Positions 25,312 to 34,736 of a DNA stretch of 64,000 nucleotides are shown here, piece by piece. The notes beneath the pieces are model-generated. The model was given only the letters and a program-made list of their open reading frames with translations. It searched no databases and had not been told where the DNA came from. Position 1 is the first letter of the stretch. The number at the start of each line of letters is the position of its first letter. This stretch comes from Rhizomicrobium electricum. Its GTDB lineage: Bacteria > Pseudomonadota > Alphaproteobacteria > Micropepsales > Micropepsaceae. The translations under genes were made by a program, and so were the position numbers. The stretch lies in NCBI RefSeq assembly GCF_011762045.1, contig NZ_JAASQS010000011.1, positions 120,508 to 184,507 on the forward strand. Direction: 5' to 3'.

Positions 25312-26910
25312 TCACGCCGTGCGAATACGCAGGACGTAGGGCAGGGCAACACGCTCCGGCAGTTCCACGGACAAGCCGTTGGGCGTCTGCCGCCAGACGG
25401 TCGGTTTGGATGTTCCCAAAAGCTCCACGGCAGCGATACGGCCCTTGAGATATGGCGTTCCCGCGTACAGCGTCTTGATCAGCATCCTGTTGCCGCCGGC
25501 ATACGCGAGGCCGATGGCGTACAGCGTCTCGCCTTTGGTGGTGAAGCGGATATCGGAAGAGGAGAACGCCTGATTGGCGACTTCCTTTTTTTCCGCAGCG
25601 CCGGTGGTCGTCTCGCCCTCGCCATAGAGCACCCAGGGGCGTGACCCGTAAATCGCTTCTCCATTGGTTTTGAGCCATTCGCCCATTTCGATCAGTACGG
25701 AGGAGGCTTCTGCCGGAATGGTTCCGTCCGCCTTGGGCCCGACATTGAGAAGCAGGTTACCGTTTTTGCTGACGATGTCGACGAGGTCGCAGAGCAGCGA
25801 CGTCGCCGTGCGGTAGACATCGTTCTCGGCGTAACCCCATGATTTGATGCTGACCGAAGTTTCGGTCTGCCATGCACCGAGCCGCAAGGTATCGAGTTTG
25901 CCGCGTTCGATCGTGAGAAGCCCCGCGTTCGGCGCGAAGGCTTCCATCTTGTAGGAAATGACCGTCCCCGTCTTGAGAGCAGCCGCTTGATTGTAGAATG
26001 CGGACGCGAAACGGCGAAGATAGGGTTCGAATGCGGTCTGGTTGATCCACCAATCGAAGTACATCAGGTCGGGCTTGTAGCGGGTCATGAGTTCGCCGCT
26101 GCGGCCGAGCCAGTCGTCGAGAAATCCCTTGGTCGGCGGCAACCAGCGTTCCAGATGATCCGAGTTGGGCTCGCCTTTGATCCGTTCGCGATCTGCAGGC
26201 AAAGTCATCGGCTGAGCCGGACCGTATATCCCGCGATAACGCGGATCGCGGACGTCGGAATCGTATCGCGTGCCTTCGTTGTACCACCAGGTGTGTTCGG
26301 CCCGATGCGATGACAGGCCGAATTTGAGGCCGCGGGCGCGGATCTGGGTTTCCAATTCTCCAAGGGTATCGCGTTTCGGCCCCATGTTTGCGACGTTCCA
26401 GGGCGTCAGTCGCGATGCGTACATGGCGAAGCCGTCGCAGTGTTCAGCCACCGGAACGATGTAGCGCGCTCCGGCGCGGGCAAACAGGTCGACCCAGCCG
26501 GCGGCGTTGAACTTTTCCGCTTTGAATTTCGGGATGAAATCCTTGTAGCCGAATTTGGACTGCGGTCCATACGTGGCGACGTGGTGCTTGAAGGCCTCGC
26601 TCTCGGGTACATACATATTGCGCGAGTACCATTCGTTGGCAAAGGCAGGCACGGAGTAGACGCCCCAATGGATGAAGATGCCGAACTTGGCATCGCGGAA
26701 CCAATCGGGCATCGGATGGGTCTGGAGCGACGGCCACTCGGCACGATACGGGCCGCTGACCGAGATGTTGTCGATCGCAGCAAGCTCAGTGGACAGCGCC
26801 GCAGCATATTGCCCGGACTCGCTTGCGGCCGCATGAGACCAGTTTCCGCTCATCCCCACTGTCAGCGCTGCGGAACCGGCTTTGACGAGAGTACGTCGAT
26901 CAATCTGCAT
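25312..26910 (-). CDS. GH29 alpha-L-fucosidase
   Basis: This 532-residue exported alpha-L-fucosidase starts at the ATG at 26910, overlapping the end of the GH42 gene by 11 nt; an upstream in-frame ATG at 27027 lies in coding sequence of that gene. A Tat-like leader (IDRRTLVKAGSAALTVGM) is followed by the GH29 barrel. Visible motifs are WFRDAKFGIFIHWGVYSVPAFANEWY, the nucleophile Asp in KPDLMYFDWWIN, and GNLLLNVGPKADGTIP. The C-terminal beta domain has ALPYVLRIRTA at the end. It is the last gene of the operon GH42, GH42, GH29, which would strip galactose and fucose from side chains. Confidence 0.94.
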   Translation of the reverse strand: MQIDRRTLVKAGSAALTVGMSGNWSHAAASESGQYAAALSTELAAIDNISVSGPYRAEWPSLQTHPMPDWFRDAKFGIFIHWGVYSVPAFANEWYSRNMYVPESEAFKHHVATYGPQSKFGYKDFIPKFKAEKFNAAGWVDLFARAGARYIVPVAEHCDGFAMYASRLTPWNVANMGPKRDTLGELETQIRARGLKFGLSSHRAEHTWWYNEGTRYDSDVRDPRYRGIYGPAQPMTLPADRERIKGEPNSDHLERWLPPTKGFLDDWLGRSGELMTRYKPDLMYFDWWINQTAFEPYLRRFASAFYNQAAALKTGTVISYKMEAFAPNAGLLTIERGKLDTLRLGAWQTETSVSIKSWGYAENDVYRTATSLLCDLVDIVSKNGNLLLNVGPKADGTIPAEASSVLIEMGEWLKTNGEAIYGSRPWVLYGEGETTTGAAEKKEVANQAFSSSDIRFTTKGETLYAIGLAYAGGNRMLIKTLYAGTPYLKGRIAAVELLGTSKPTVWRQTPNGLSVELPERVALPYVLRIRTA

Positions 26911-28975
26911 GGCTGGTCTCCAGCACGGCCACGCCCTGGCCCGGCAGAGAGAGTTCGTGCAGCTCGTTGTTGTCGTGAAGCGCATCGCGCATAGGCTCGG
27001 GAAGCGAAATCTTCGTCGCCGCGGCATTGTGATTGATCACGATCACGGCATCCTTTTCCTTTCCGCTGCGGCGAAGAATCTCGACGCCATCCGGGACGAC
27101 GCCCGACCACGACGCGGCGACCTTCGCCGATTTGATCTGCTCGCCGACGAATTGGCGCATCAGCTCCGGATCGAGCAGGACTCCGAGATAGACGATCTTG
27201 CCTTTGCCCACCTTGCGGGACAGTGCCGCCGGTTTTTCGCTCAGCCAGGTGCGGTTCTTGCCGAACGAAAGGATGACGTCCGCATCGGGCGATTTGGCAG
27301 AGAGGGCTTCGCCCCAGGCGGCGGCCGTGCCATGTCCGGCTTTGCCGGAGACGGTCAGCGTTTCATCCAAGGCATAGAATTGTTCGACGCGGCCGCCGAG
27401 CAGGCCAACCAGCGGTCCGGGTTGGCGCTGTACGTTGAGCCGGTTGAATTCGTCCTTCATACCGCTGCGCGGGCCCAAGACCAGCGTGCCGCCGTTCCGG
27501 ACGTAGTCGCTCAAGTGCTTGGCCAAGTCCTCGGAAATGACGTTGAGCTGCGGTGCGAATACGATCTTATAGTCCGCCAACGGGGCGGTCGCCTCCACGA
27601 TGTCCACTGCATGTGTCTGCGCTTGGATGGGCGCGTAATAGTCGAGGAACACCTTCTTTTGATCGAACGCTGCGCTGTGCGGCTGGAAGTCTAGCGCCCA
27701 GCGGCTGTCGTATGACGTCAGAATGGCCACATCGGATCGCGGCGTGGTTCCGGCCAGCAACGCCGACGCTTTCTGAAGTTCGCGGCCGATCTCCGTGAAC
27801 TCGGAGTAAAGCGGCACCGGATCGCCGTCGGGACCCACCAGCGTGCCGTGATATTGCTCCTGACCGTTGAGGGCGGCGCGCCACTGCCAGAATAGAACGG
27901 CATCGGCGCCATGTCCGATCGATTCCCACGTCATCGCACGCACTTCGCCGGGCGCGAGGGCGTTGTTGACCGGCGCCCAATTGACGAAGCCCGGTTGGGT
28001 TTCCATGACCCAGAAATTCTGGCGTTTCCAGCCGCGCACGAAATCGCTGAGGAAGGCGTGGTCAACGGCGTTCAAATGCCCTTGGCCGACGTAAGGATCC
28101 CAGGACGCTATGTCCATCGGCCGGTTGATCTCGTAGTGGTCCCAGTTGTCGGTCCAGGCCAGCCCTCCGACGTTGGTCGTGATGAATTGGCCGGGCGCAA
28201 CGGTCTTGCGCAGCACATCGATCTGATTGTCGACGTAACTGCGCCAAGTCGCGGTGACGAAGTGCTTGCGTTCCAGCATCAAGCCGGGATTTCCGGCCTT
28301 GGCGGTCAGCGGAATCTGGCTCCAGTCCGAGTAGGTCTGACTCCAGTAGGCCGTCGACCAGGCTTGGTTCAGCTTGTCGAGGCTGCCATAGCGCTGCTTG
28401 AGGAAATCCTGGAACATCTTGCGCGTTTCGGGATCGAGGGAATCGTCGGTCAATTCGTTGTCGATTTGCCAGCCGATGACGTTGGGATCGCGCCCGTAGC
28501 GCGCGGCCATTTTGGCGACGATCTCGCGGCAGAATTTGCGATAGAGCGGGCTCGCATAGGAAAACTGGCGACGGCCGCCGTGCTCGGCCCGTTGACCGTT
28601 GCCGTCGATGCGCAGGACTTCCGGATACTTCTGCGTCAGCCAGGCGGGCGGAGTATCGGTCGGCGTTCCGATCACCACTTTGATATGGTGACGCTCGGCC
28701 TTGCGGATGGCTTGGTCCATCCATGAGAAATCGTAGCGGCCTTCTTCTGGCTCGATGCTGCTCCAGGCGAACTCGCCGATGCGGACGACATTCACGCCGG
28801 CCTCTTCCATCAGCGTCAGGTCTTTTTCCCAGTCTTTCGATTGCCACTGCTCCGGATACCAGGCCGCGCCGTACCAGAGGCGTTCGGACGCGGTGGCGGT
28901 GGGGCGCTCCGCGGCAAAGCAGAGGCTAGACGACGCCAAAAGGGCGCACGTGAGCGCCGTTGCGAAGCGGGTCAT
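26900..28975 (-). CDS. GH42 beta-galactosidase (second paralogue)
   Basis: This 691-residue exported GH42 enzyme starts at the ATG at 28975, overlapping the upstream paralogue's stop by 4 nt. It has a signal peptide (MTRFATALTCALLASSSLCFAA). The barrel opens WYGAAWYPEQWQSKDWEKDL, with acid/base Glu in IGWQIDNELTDDSL and nucleophile Glu in NFWVMETQPGFVNW. A trimerisation-like and a C-terminal beta domain follow (VLGPRSGMKDEFNRLN). It is clearly homologous along its length to the 31041 gene. The pair may differ in linkage preference (arabinogalactan or galactan side chains). The open frame upstream to 29509 is an out-of-register reading of the paralogue and was not used. Confidence 0.94.
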   Translation of the reverse strand: MTRFATALTCALLASSSLCFAAERPTATASERLWYGAAWYPEQWQSKDWEKDLTLMEEAGVNVVRIGEFAWSSIEPEEGRYDFSWMDQAIRKAERHHIKVVIGTPTDTPPAWLTQKYPEVLRIDGNGQRAEHGGRRQFSYASPLYRKFCREIVAKMAARYGRDPNVIGWQIDNELTDDSLDPETRKMFQDFLKQRYGSLDKLNQAWSTAYWSQTYSDWSQIPLTAKAGNPGLMLERKHFVTATWRSYVDNQIDVLRKTVAPGQFITTNVGGLAWTDNWDHYEINRPMDIASWDPYVGQGHLNAVDHAFLSDFVRGWKRQNFWVMETQPGFVNWAPVNNALAPGEVRAMTWESIGHGADAVLFWQWRAALNGQEQYHGTLVGPDGDPVPLYSEFTEIGRELQKASALLAGTTPRSDVAILTSYDSRWALDFQPHSAAFDQKKVFLDYYAPIQAQTHAVDIVEATAPLADYKIVFAPQLNVISEDLAKHLSDYVRNGGTLVLGPRSGMKDEFNRLNVQRQPGPLVGLLGGRVEQFYALDETLTVSGKAGHGTAAAWGEALSAKSPDADVILSFGKNRTWLSEKPAALSRKVGKGKIVYLGVLLDPELMRQFVGEQIKSAKVAASWSGVVPDGVEILRRSGKEKDAVIVINHNAAATKISLPEPMRDALHDNNELHELSLPGQGVAVLETSHAD

Positions 28976-31041
28976 GGAGAGGTCTTTCCGATGGTGAGTA
29001 GAACGGCGGTATCGTGCGGAGCCAGAGAAAGCGTCCGTCCCGTGTGTCCTCCGCGCAAGACGTTCTGCATCGAGTGCGGCAGGGCAATGGTACGCTGCTT
29101 GTCGCCGTGGTTGACCAGGATGAACACGGACTTGTTCTCGCCCTGTCGCTCGCAGATCTCGATGTCGTCGGGAACCTGCAATGTCGGACGGACCGCGGCA
29201 TCGCTGACGCGATCGGCGAGAAACTCCCGCATGGCGCTCTTGTCGAGCCAGGCGCCGAGATAGGTGATGCTGCCGCTGCCCGCTTTGCGTGTCAGCGCCG
29301 CCGGCTTGCCCGATAGCCAGCCGGTGCCGTTGCCATAGCGGATCAGCGCACGCGTCTCGCTCGTATCGACGACAAGATCTTCGGCCCAGGTGGCGGCAGT
29401 GCCACTGCTCTTGAGGCCCTCGATGGCGATCGGGGTATCGAGCGCATAGAACTGCTCCACATGGCCGCCCAGCAATCCGGCGAGCGGCCCGGGTTGGCGT
29501 GTGGTCCAAAGCGCGTTGTCTTCGTTTTTCATGCCGGACCGCGGACCCAGCACGAGATGCCCGCCGCGCCGCACGTAGGCGGCGAGATGATCGGCCTCGG
29601 CTTTGGTCAACAGATTGAGCGACGGAGCAATCACCAGCTTATAGCGGTCGAGATTGCTCGACGGCGAGATGACATCGATGTTGTGACCCGACCGTACCAG
29701 CGGCAGATAGAAGGCGCTGAATTCCTCGGTGGGAACGAAATTCTTGTGATGGGGCTGGAACTCCAGCGCCCAGCGGCTTTCGTAAAATTGGATCAGTGCG
29801 ACGTCGGCCCGCGGAGTGGTGTCGGCGAGCGCGGTGCCGGCTTTGGCAAATTCGCTGCCGATGCGTTTGGCCTCGGCATAAGCCGGTACCGGTTCTCCGT
29901 CGGCACCCGCCAATGTGCCGTAGTACTGTTCCTGGCCGTTGGGGGCGCTGCGCCACTGCCAGTATAAGAGTGCATCGGCGCCATGCCCGACGGCTTGCCA
30001 GGCTACTTCGCGCATCTCGCCGGGATCGAGCGTGCGATTGATCGCGCCGTAATTGACGAACCCGGCTTGCGCTTCGATGAGCCAGAAGTTTTTCTGCTTG
30101 TATCCGCGCACGGCATCGTGAAGCAGGGCGTTCTGAGCCCAGTTGTAACGGCCTTCCGGGAAGTAGTTGTCCCAGGCCGCCATATCGAGTTGCCGGTGCA
30201 TATCGAAATGGTCGAAACGCGAATTCCAGTGCATCGAATTGATCGTGATGAACTGGTTTTTGGCGATGTGCGGGCGCATGGCGTCCGCCTGGTTGCGGAC
30301 GTAGCTCACCCAGGTGTCCGAGACGAAGCGTTTGAAGTCGAGCAGCAAGCCTGGGTTTTGATTGCGCGAATGAAACGGCACCTGATCGAAGCTGTTGTAG
30401 GTTTGGCTCCAATAAGCGGTCGCCCAGCGGGTGTTGAGTGCCGCCGTGGTGTGATAGCGAGCCCCGAGCCAGGTGTGGAACTGCGTTTTGGCGTCGTCGT
30501 CGAAGGAAACCGGGCTTATTTCGTTGTCGATTTGCCAGCCGACCACGTTGGGATTGTGCCCGTAACGAACGGCCAGTTTTTCGGCTATTTCGCGGGCGAA
30601 GGCGCGATAGTGCGGGCTGGCGAAGCTATATTGCAGCCGGTTGCCGTGCTCTTCGACCGAACCGTCCTCATTATGGCGCAGAACGTCCGGATACTTCTGG
30701 GTCAGCCATGCGGGGGGAGCTGCGGTCGGGGTTCCGATAACAACTTTTATGTGATGTGCTGCGGCTTTCGAAATAGCGTGATCGAGCCACGCGAAATCGT
30801 ATCGTCCTTCGGTCGGCTCCAAGGTACTCCAGGCGAATTCACCGATTCGCACCACATTGATGTGCGCCTGCTGCATGAGTTCGAGATCGCGATCCCAGCG
30901 TTGCTCGGGCCATTGTTCGGGGTACCAAGATGCCCCAAAACCGACTGAAAACCCGCGATTCTCCGCCGGGGCACCACAAGCCCACCCGGTGGACAGCAGC
31001 GCAGCAGCGGCGCAGAGGCCAATCTGTCGCAGTATCGTCAT
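28972..31041 (-). CDS. GH42 beta-galactosidase (first paralogue)
   Basis: This 689-residue exported beta-galactosidase is the first gene of its operon, with a strong GGAGGAGAG site before the ATG at 31041. A signal peptide covers about residues 1-23. The barrel shows FGASWYPEQWPEQRWDRDL, acid/base E174 (VGWQIDNEISP) and nucleophile E323 (FWLIEAQAGFVNYG). GPRSGMKNEDNALW in the beta domain is shared with the second paralogue. The start is divergent from GH106 across a spacer that contains palindrome site C. Exo-action on beta-galactosyl residues is the family norm. Confidence 0.95.
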   Translation of the reverse strand: MTILRQIGLCAAAALLSTGWACGAPAENRGFSVGFGASWYPEQWPEQRWDRDLELMQQAHINVVRIGEFAWSTLEPTEGRYDFAWLDHAISKAAAHHIKVVIGTPTAAPPAWLTQKYPDVLRHNEDGSVEEHGNRLQYSFASPHYRAFAREIAEKLAVRYGHNPNVVGWQIDNEISPVSFDDDAKTQFHTWLGARYHTTAALNTRWATAYWSQTYNSFDQVPFHSRNQNPGLLLDFKRFVSDTWVSYVRNQADAMRPHIAKNQFITINSMHWNSRFDHFDMHRQLDMAAWDNYFPEGRYNWAQNALLHDAVRGYKQKNFWLIEAQAGFVNYGAINRTLDPGEMREVAWQAVGHGADALLYWQWRSAPNGQEQYYGTLAGADGEPVPAYAEAKRIGSEFAKAGTALADTTPRADVALIQFYESRWALEFQPHHKNFVPTEEFSAFYLPLVRSGHNIDVISPSSNLDRYKLVIAPSLNLLTKAEADHLAAYVRRGGHLVLGPRSGMKNEDNALWTTRQPGPLAGLLGGHVEQFYALDTPIAIEGLKSSGTAATWAEDLVVDTSETRALIRYGNGTGWLSGKPAALTRKAGSGSITYLGAWLDKSAMREFLADRVSDAAVRPTLQVPDDIEICERQGENKSVFILVNHGDKQRTIALPHSMQNVLRGGHTGRTLSLAPHDTAVLLTIGKTSP

Positions 31042-31162
31042 CGGTCTCTCCTCCTGCCGGCTGCGCTTTTGTTTATCGGCGCATGATGTCTGGGTCGCAA
31101 CTTTATGCCTGCCAATCGATCGGGATTTGGAACGGGTGTTTGGTCGGATTTTGATAGGAAAC

Positions 31163-31180
31163 TACCATAATCTACGTTAT
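31163..31180. promoter_or_regulatory. Palindrome site C (GH42 / GH106 spacer)
   Basis: TACCATAATCTACGTTAT matches site B (17608-17625) at 15 of 18 positions. It lies between the divergent GH42 and GH106 starts, very close to the GH106 start codon, which fits repression in the absence of substrate. Regulator identity is unknown. Confidence 0.55.
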
Positions 31181-31198
31181 ATTATGGCCGAATGTCAC

Positions 31199-34100
31199 AT
31201 GAAAAGTAACATGGCCGTGTCCTCTGCCCAAAATCCGCTATCCTTCGACCGCCGCCGTCTGTTTCAGGTTTTAGCCGCGGCCGGAATGATGCCGTCCTTC
31301 GCGAGCGCCGCCGCGCGACCGCACGCCGAAACCGGGGATGTCCTGCAATCGCGGTTTCTCAACCCGCCGTCGTCGGCGAATCTTGGGGCCTATTGGTATT
31401 GGCTTGGCGGCAATGTCACGGCCGCAGGAATAACCGCCGATCTCACAGCCATGCGTGATGCCGGCATTACTCAGCCGATGCTGTTCAGTATCGGCAAGAG
31501 TGGCAAGAACGCGCTGGTATCTCCGCCGGCAGATGCCCTCACCGATCATTGGTGGTCGTTGGTCGAACACGCGGTCCGCGAGTCGGGGCGTTTGGGTCTC
31601 ACGCTGGCGCTGAATGCGTGTGACGGGTGGGCGACGGCCAGCGGACCTTGGATCACGCCGGAATTGTCGATGCAGCGCGTCGTCTGGTCCGAGATGGTCG
31701 CGACCGGAGGGCGGGCGTTTTCGGGAAAGCTTCCGGTTCCCGAACATCTGCATGACTACTACCGCGATATTGCCGTCCTGGCATTGCCGTTTCCGCAGGC
31801 ATGGGACCGCAGCAGCGCCGGATTGCAGCCGAAGATTTCGTCGAACCTGCCGCTCAAAGTCTCCGACGCCCAACTTGCCACCGATCCCGCCAACAAGCAG
31901 GACATCGTCGATACCCAAGAAAGCGGCTGGATCGCCTACGCATTCAAACGGCCGTTTACGCTGCGCTCGGTGACGGTGCGGACGCCATCGCCGGAAGGCT
32001 ATTCGCCGGGTTTGTACCGGGCCGCAAACAGTCTCGAAGTGCAAGCCAGCGACGACGGCGTGTCCTATCGGACGATCGGTCGCCTCGAATACCCCAAGCA
32101 CGGCTGGCAGACGGACCTGACCACGCTGACACATGTCGTACCCGAGACGACGGCGCGCTATTTCCGGCTGGTACATGCCAAGTTCCCGCCGGCGCTGCCG
32201 TATGAGGAAGAATACGATTTCGGCCAGGATACGCGGTTGCGTTTCTTCAGTATTGTGCTGTCGAGCGAGCCGCGCATCCACCACCTCCCCGCCAAGAACG
32301 CGTCGCAATGGGCGATCAGCCGTGAAACCTCGGGGGCGGACGTACCGGATGCGGTCTGCATCAAACGCTCCGATATCAAGACGCTGACCGGGAAAATGGC
32401 AGCCGACGGTTCGTTGCAATGGGATGTGCCGCCGGGCCGCTGGCGCGTCCTTCGGCTCGGCTATACGACGACAGGATTCATGAATTCGGCCGCGGGCGGC
32501 GCCCAAGGTCTCGAATGCGACCGTTTCAACGCCAGTGCGGTGAAACTCCAATTCAATGCCTGGTACGGTAAGGCGCTCGATCGGTTGGGCCCGGCTTATG
32601 CAGGCAAGGTGCTGCACCTCATTCACGTCGACAGTTGGGAGGCTGGCTCGCAGAACTGGACGCCCGGCTTCGAGCAGAAATTTCAACGCCAATGCGGATA
32701 CGACTTGATGGATTGGCTGCCGGTTCTGGCTGGCATTCCGGTCGAAAGCGCCGAGGCGAGCGAACGGGTTCTGTTCGATTTGCGTCGGACGGTCAGCGAA
32801 CTGACTTCACAGAATTTCTTCAAGACGATCGCTGACGAAGCCCATGCCAGGGGATGTGTTTTCAGCGCCGAACCGCCGAGCCCGACCTACCAAATCGACG
32901 GTTTGGAATATGCCTCTTTCGCCGATCTGCCGATGGGCGAGTTCTGGTTGAATACGCCGCGCAACGATAAACCCAACGACATCAAAGACGCCGTCAGCGG
33001 TGCGCGCATTTACGGCAAGCCAGTCGCCGGGGCGGAATCCTTTACCGAGGGCCTGATGAATTGGCGTGAAACGCCTTTCTCCATGAAGGCCATCGGCGAC
33101 CACAACTACTGCGAAGGCATCAACCGCTTCATGTTGCATGTCTACGCGCAGCAACCGTGGCTTGACCGGGTGCCGGGCATGACGCTCAATGGCATCGGCT
33201 CGTTCGTCGGCCGGACGCAGACTTGGTGGAAGCCGGCACGCGCATGGTTCCAATATCTGCGCCGGTGTCAGGCATTGTTGCAGGCCGGATCGGCCGTATG
33301 CGACGTCAGTGCATTCGTCGGAGAGAACGTTCCTTCGCGTGCCCTGTTGCCGCGCAATCTGCGTGAGCCGGTTCCACCCGGATACGCGTATGACTCCATC
33401 AATCGCGACGTCCTGTTGCGCGCCACAAAGGTTGAAAATGGCGACATCGTGCTCGATAGCGGCATGCGCTATCGCGTTTTGCTGCTTCCCAACAGCAGGA
33501 CGATGACACCGGCGGTTGCCGAAAAGCTCCGCGATCTGGTGGTTGCCGGGGCCGTGATATCCGGTCCGCCGCCGGATCGCTCACCTAGCCTTGAGGGTGG
33601 CGAGGCTGCCGATATCCGCGTGCGGTCCGCGGTCCGCGAAATCTGGGGCGATCTCGATGGCAAAACCCACGTCGAGCGCCGTGTCGGCCAGGGCATGGTG
33701 ATCTGGGGAAAGCCGCTGGCCGACGTTCTGCGCGGGTTGGGCAAAACTCCTGACGCGGAATTCTCCGTGGGCGGCGCCCTCGCAAAATCAGTGGAATGGA
33801 TTCATCGCAGCGGCGGGAATTGGGACCTCTACTTCATCAGCAACCAGTCCAACGAAGCTGTTCATACCGTTGCTTCTTTTCGTATCGATGGACGAGTTCC
33901 CGAACTCTGGTTCGCCGATACGGGCGAGCGGCGTGTACTCTCCCGGTGGCAGGCGCAAGACGGACGGACGAGTGTTCCGGTTCAGCTCGATCCCGCCGGT
34001 TCGGTGTTTGTCGTTTTCCTCAAACCATCGGCAAAAGTCGATTCCATCGTGGCGGTGGAAGGCGACGAAACGGCCTTGTCCTTCCGGCAAGGCAAGACAG

Positions 34101-34702
34101 GTATTGACGCGGTGATTTCTCGTCCGGGAAGCTGGCGATTGCATCGTCGTTCGGGACGGATGGTGCCGCTTCGCCACGACCAGCCTTTGGACGAGATCGC
34201 ACTCGACAATTCCTGGAGTATCTGCTTCTCGGATCATTTACCCAAGCCGCGAACGATCACCAGTTCCAGTCTCGTATCGTGGACGAAGCAGCCCGATCCG
34301 GACCTCAAGTACTATTCTGGAACGGCGGTCTATCGCACTGTATTCCATTTGCCCGTTGGACATCGCTTCCCTCGTTTGCTTTTGGATTTGGGCGAGGTGT
34401 GCGATCTGGCCGAAGTGCGGGTTAATGGCTGTACGCTCGGCGTTTTGTGGAAGCCGCCTTACGCAGTCGATATTGCGGGCGCCGTGAAGCCTGGCGAAAA
34501 CGTCCTTGAGATCGACATCACGAACACCTGGAATAACCGGATGATCGGCGATGCCGGTAAGCCGGATTCTGAGCGGATCGCGTATGTCGTACCGATGTTG
34601 CGTAAGGACAAGCCGTGGCTTCCTGCCGGAGACGCCAATCTCGCTCGGGCGGGGCTTCTAGGACCAGTGCGCCTTCGTCCTTTCGCGGTCAAAACAATCT
34701 GA
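31199..34702 (+). CDS. GH106 alpha-L-rhamnosidase
   Basis: This large exported rhamnosidase has about 1,167 residues. Starts at 31184, 31199 and 31211 are all possible and none has a strong ribosome site. A Tat-like leader (FDRRRLFQVLAAAGMMPSFASA) is followed by the GH106 barrel (FLNPPSSANLGAYWYWLGGNVTAAGI, ALNACDGWATASGPWITPE). Next are VLHLIHVDSWEAGSQNWTPGFEQKF and AGAESFTEGLMNWRETP. C-terminal beta domains end in a galactose-binding-like fold (AEVRVNGCTLGVLWKPPYAVDI). GH106 members act on rhamnosyl linkages in rhamnogalacturonan, including RG-II. It heads an operon with the SGNH esterase, the cytoplasmic GH78 and the MFS importer. Confidence 0.92.
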   Translation: MKSNMAVSSAQNPLSFDRRRLFQVLAAAGMMPSFASAAARPHAETGDVLQSRFLNPPSSANLGAYWYWLGGNVTAAGITADLTAMRDAGITQPMLFSIGKSGKNALVSPPADALTDHWWSLVEHAVRESGRLGLTLALNACDGWATASGPWITPELSMQRVVWSEMVATGGRAFSGKLPVPEHLHDYYRDIAVLALPFPQAWDRSSAGLQPKISSNLPLKVSDAQLATDPANKQDIVDTQESGWIAYAFKRPFTLRSVTVRTPSPEGYSPGLYRAANSLEVQASDDGVSYRTIGRLEYPKHGWQTDLTTLTHVVPETTARYFRLVHAKFPPALPYEEEYDFGQDTRLRFFSIVLSSEPRIHHLPAKNASQWAISRETSGADVPDAVCIKRSDIKTLTGKMAADGSLQWDVPPGRWRVLRLGYTTTGFMNSAAGGAQGLECDRFNASAVKLQFNAWYGKALDRLGPAYAGKVLHLIHVDSWEAGSQNWTPGFEQKFQRQCGYDLMDWLPVLAGIPVESAEASERVLFDLRRTVSELTSQNFFKTIADEAHARGCVFSAEPPSPTYQIDGLEYASFADLPMGEFWLNTPRNDKPNDIKDAVSGARIYGKPVAGAESFTEGLMNWRETPFSMKAIGDHNYCEGINRFMLHVYAQQPWLDRVPGMTLNGIGSFVGRTQTWWKPARAWFQYLRRCQALLQAGSAVCDVSAFVGENVPSRALLPRNLREPVPPGYAYDSINRDVLLRATKVENGDIVLDSGMRYRVLLLPNSRTMTPAVAEKLRDLVVAGAVISGPPPDRSPSLEGGEAADIRVRSAVREIWGDLDGKTHVERRVGQGMVIWGKPLADVLRGLGKTPDAEFSVGGALAKSVEWIHRSGGNWDLYFISNQSNEAVHTVASFRIDGRVPELWFADTGERRVLSRWQAQDGRTSVPVQLDPAGSVFVVFLKPSAKVDSIVAVEGDETALSFRQGKTGIDAVISRPGSWRLHRRSGRMVPLRHDQPLDEIALDNSWSICFSDHLPKPRTITSSSLVSWTKQPDPDLKYYSGTAVYRTVFHLPVGHRFPRLLLDLGEVCDLAEVRVNGCTLGVLWKPPYAVDIAGAVKPGENVLEIDITNTWNNRMIGDAGKPDSERIAYVVPMLRKDKPWLPAGDANLARAGLLGPVRLRPFAVKTI

Positions 34703-34736
34703 ACGACCCATTTATTCCTGTATCTGGGAGGAAACG

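Noticed and set aside
28976..29509. 178-residue N-terminal extension of the second GH42 frame
   Set aside because: It overlaps the upstream GH42 gene in another frame, has no homology-like content, and a signal peptide begins at 28975.
31271..32692. 473-residue minus-strand frame opposite GH106
   Set aside because: An antisense shadow of the GH106 gene, rich in Arg and without motifs.
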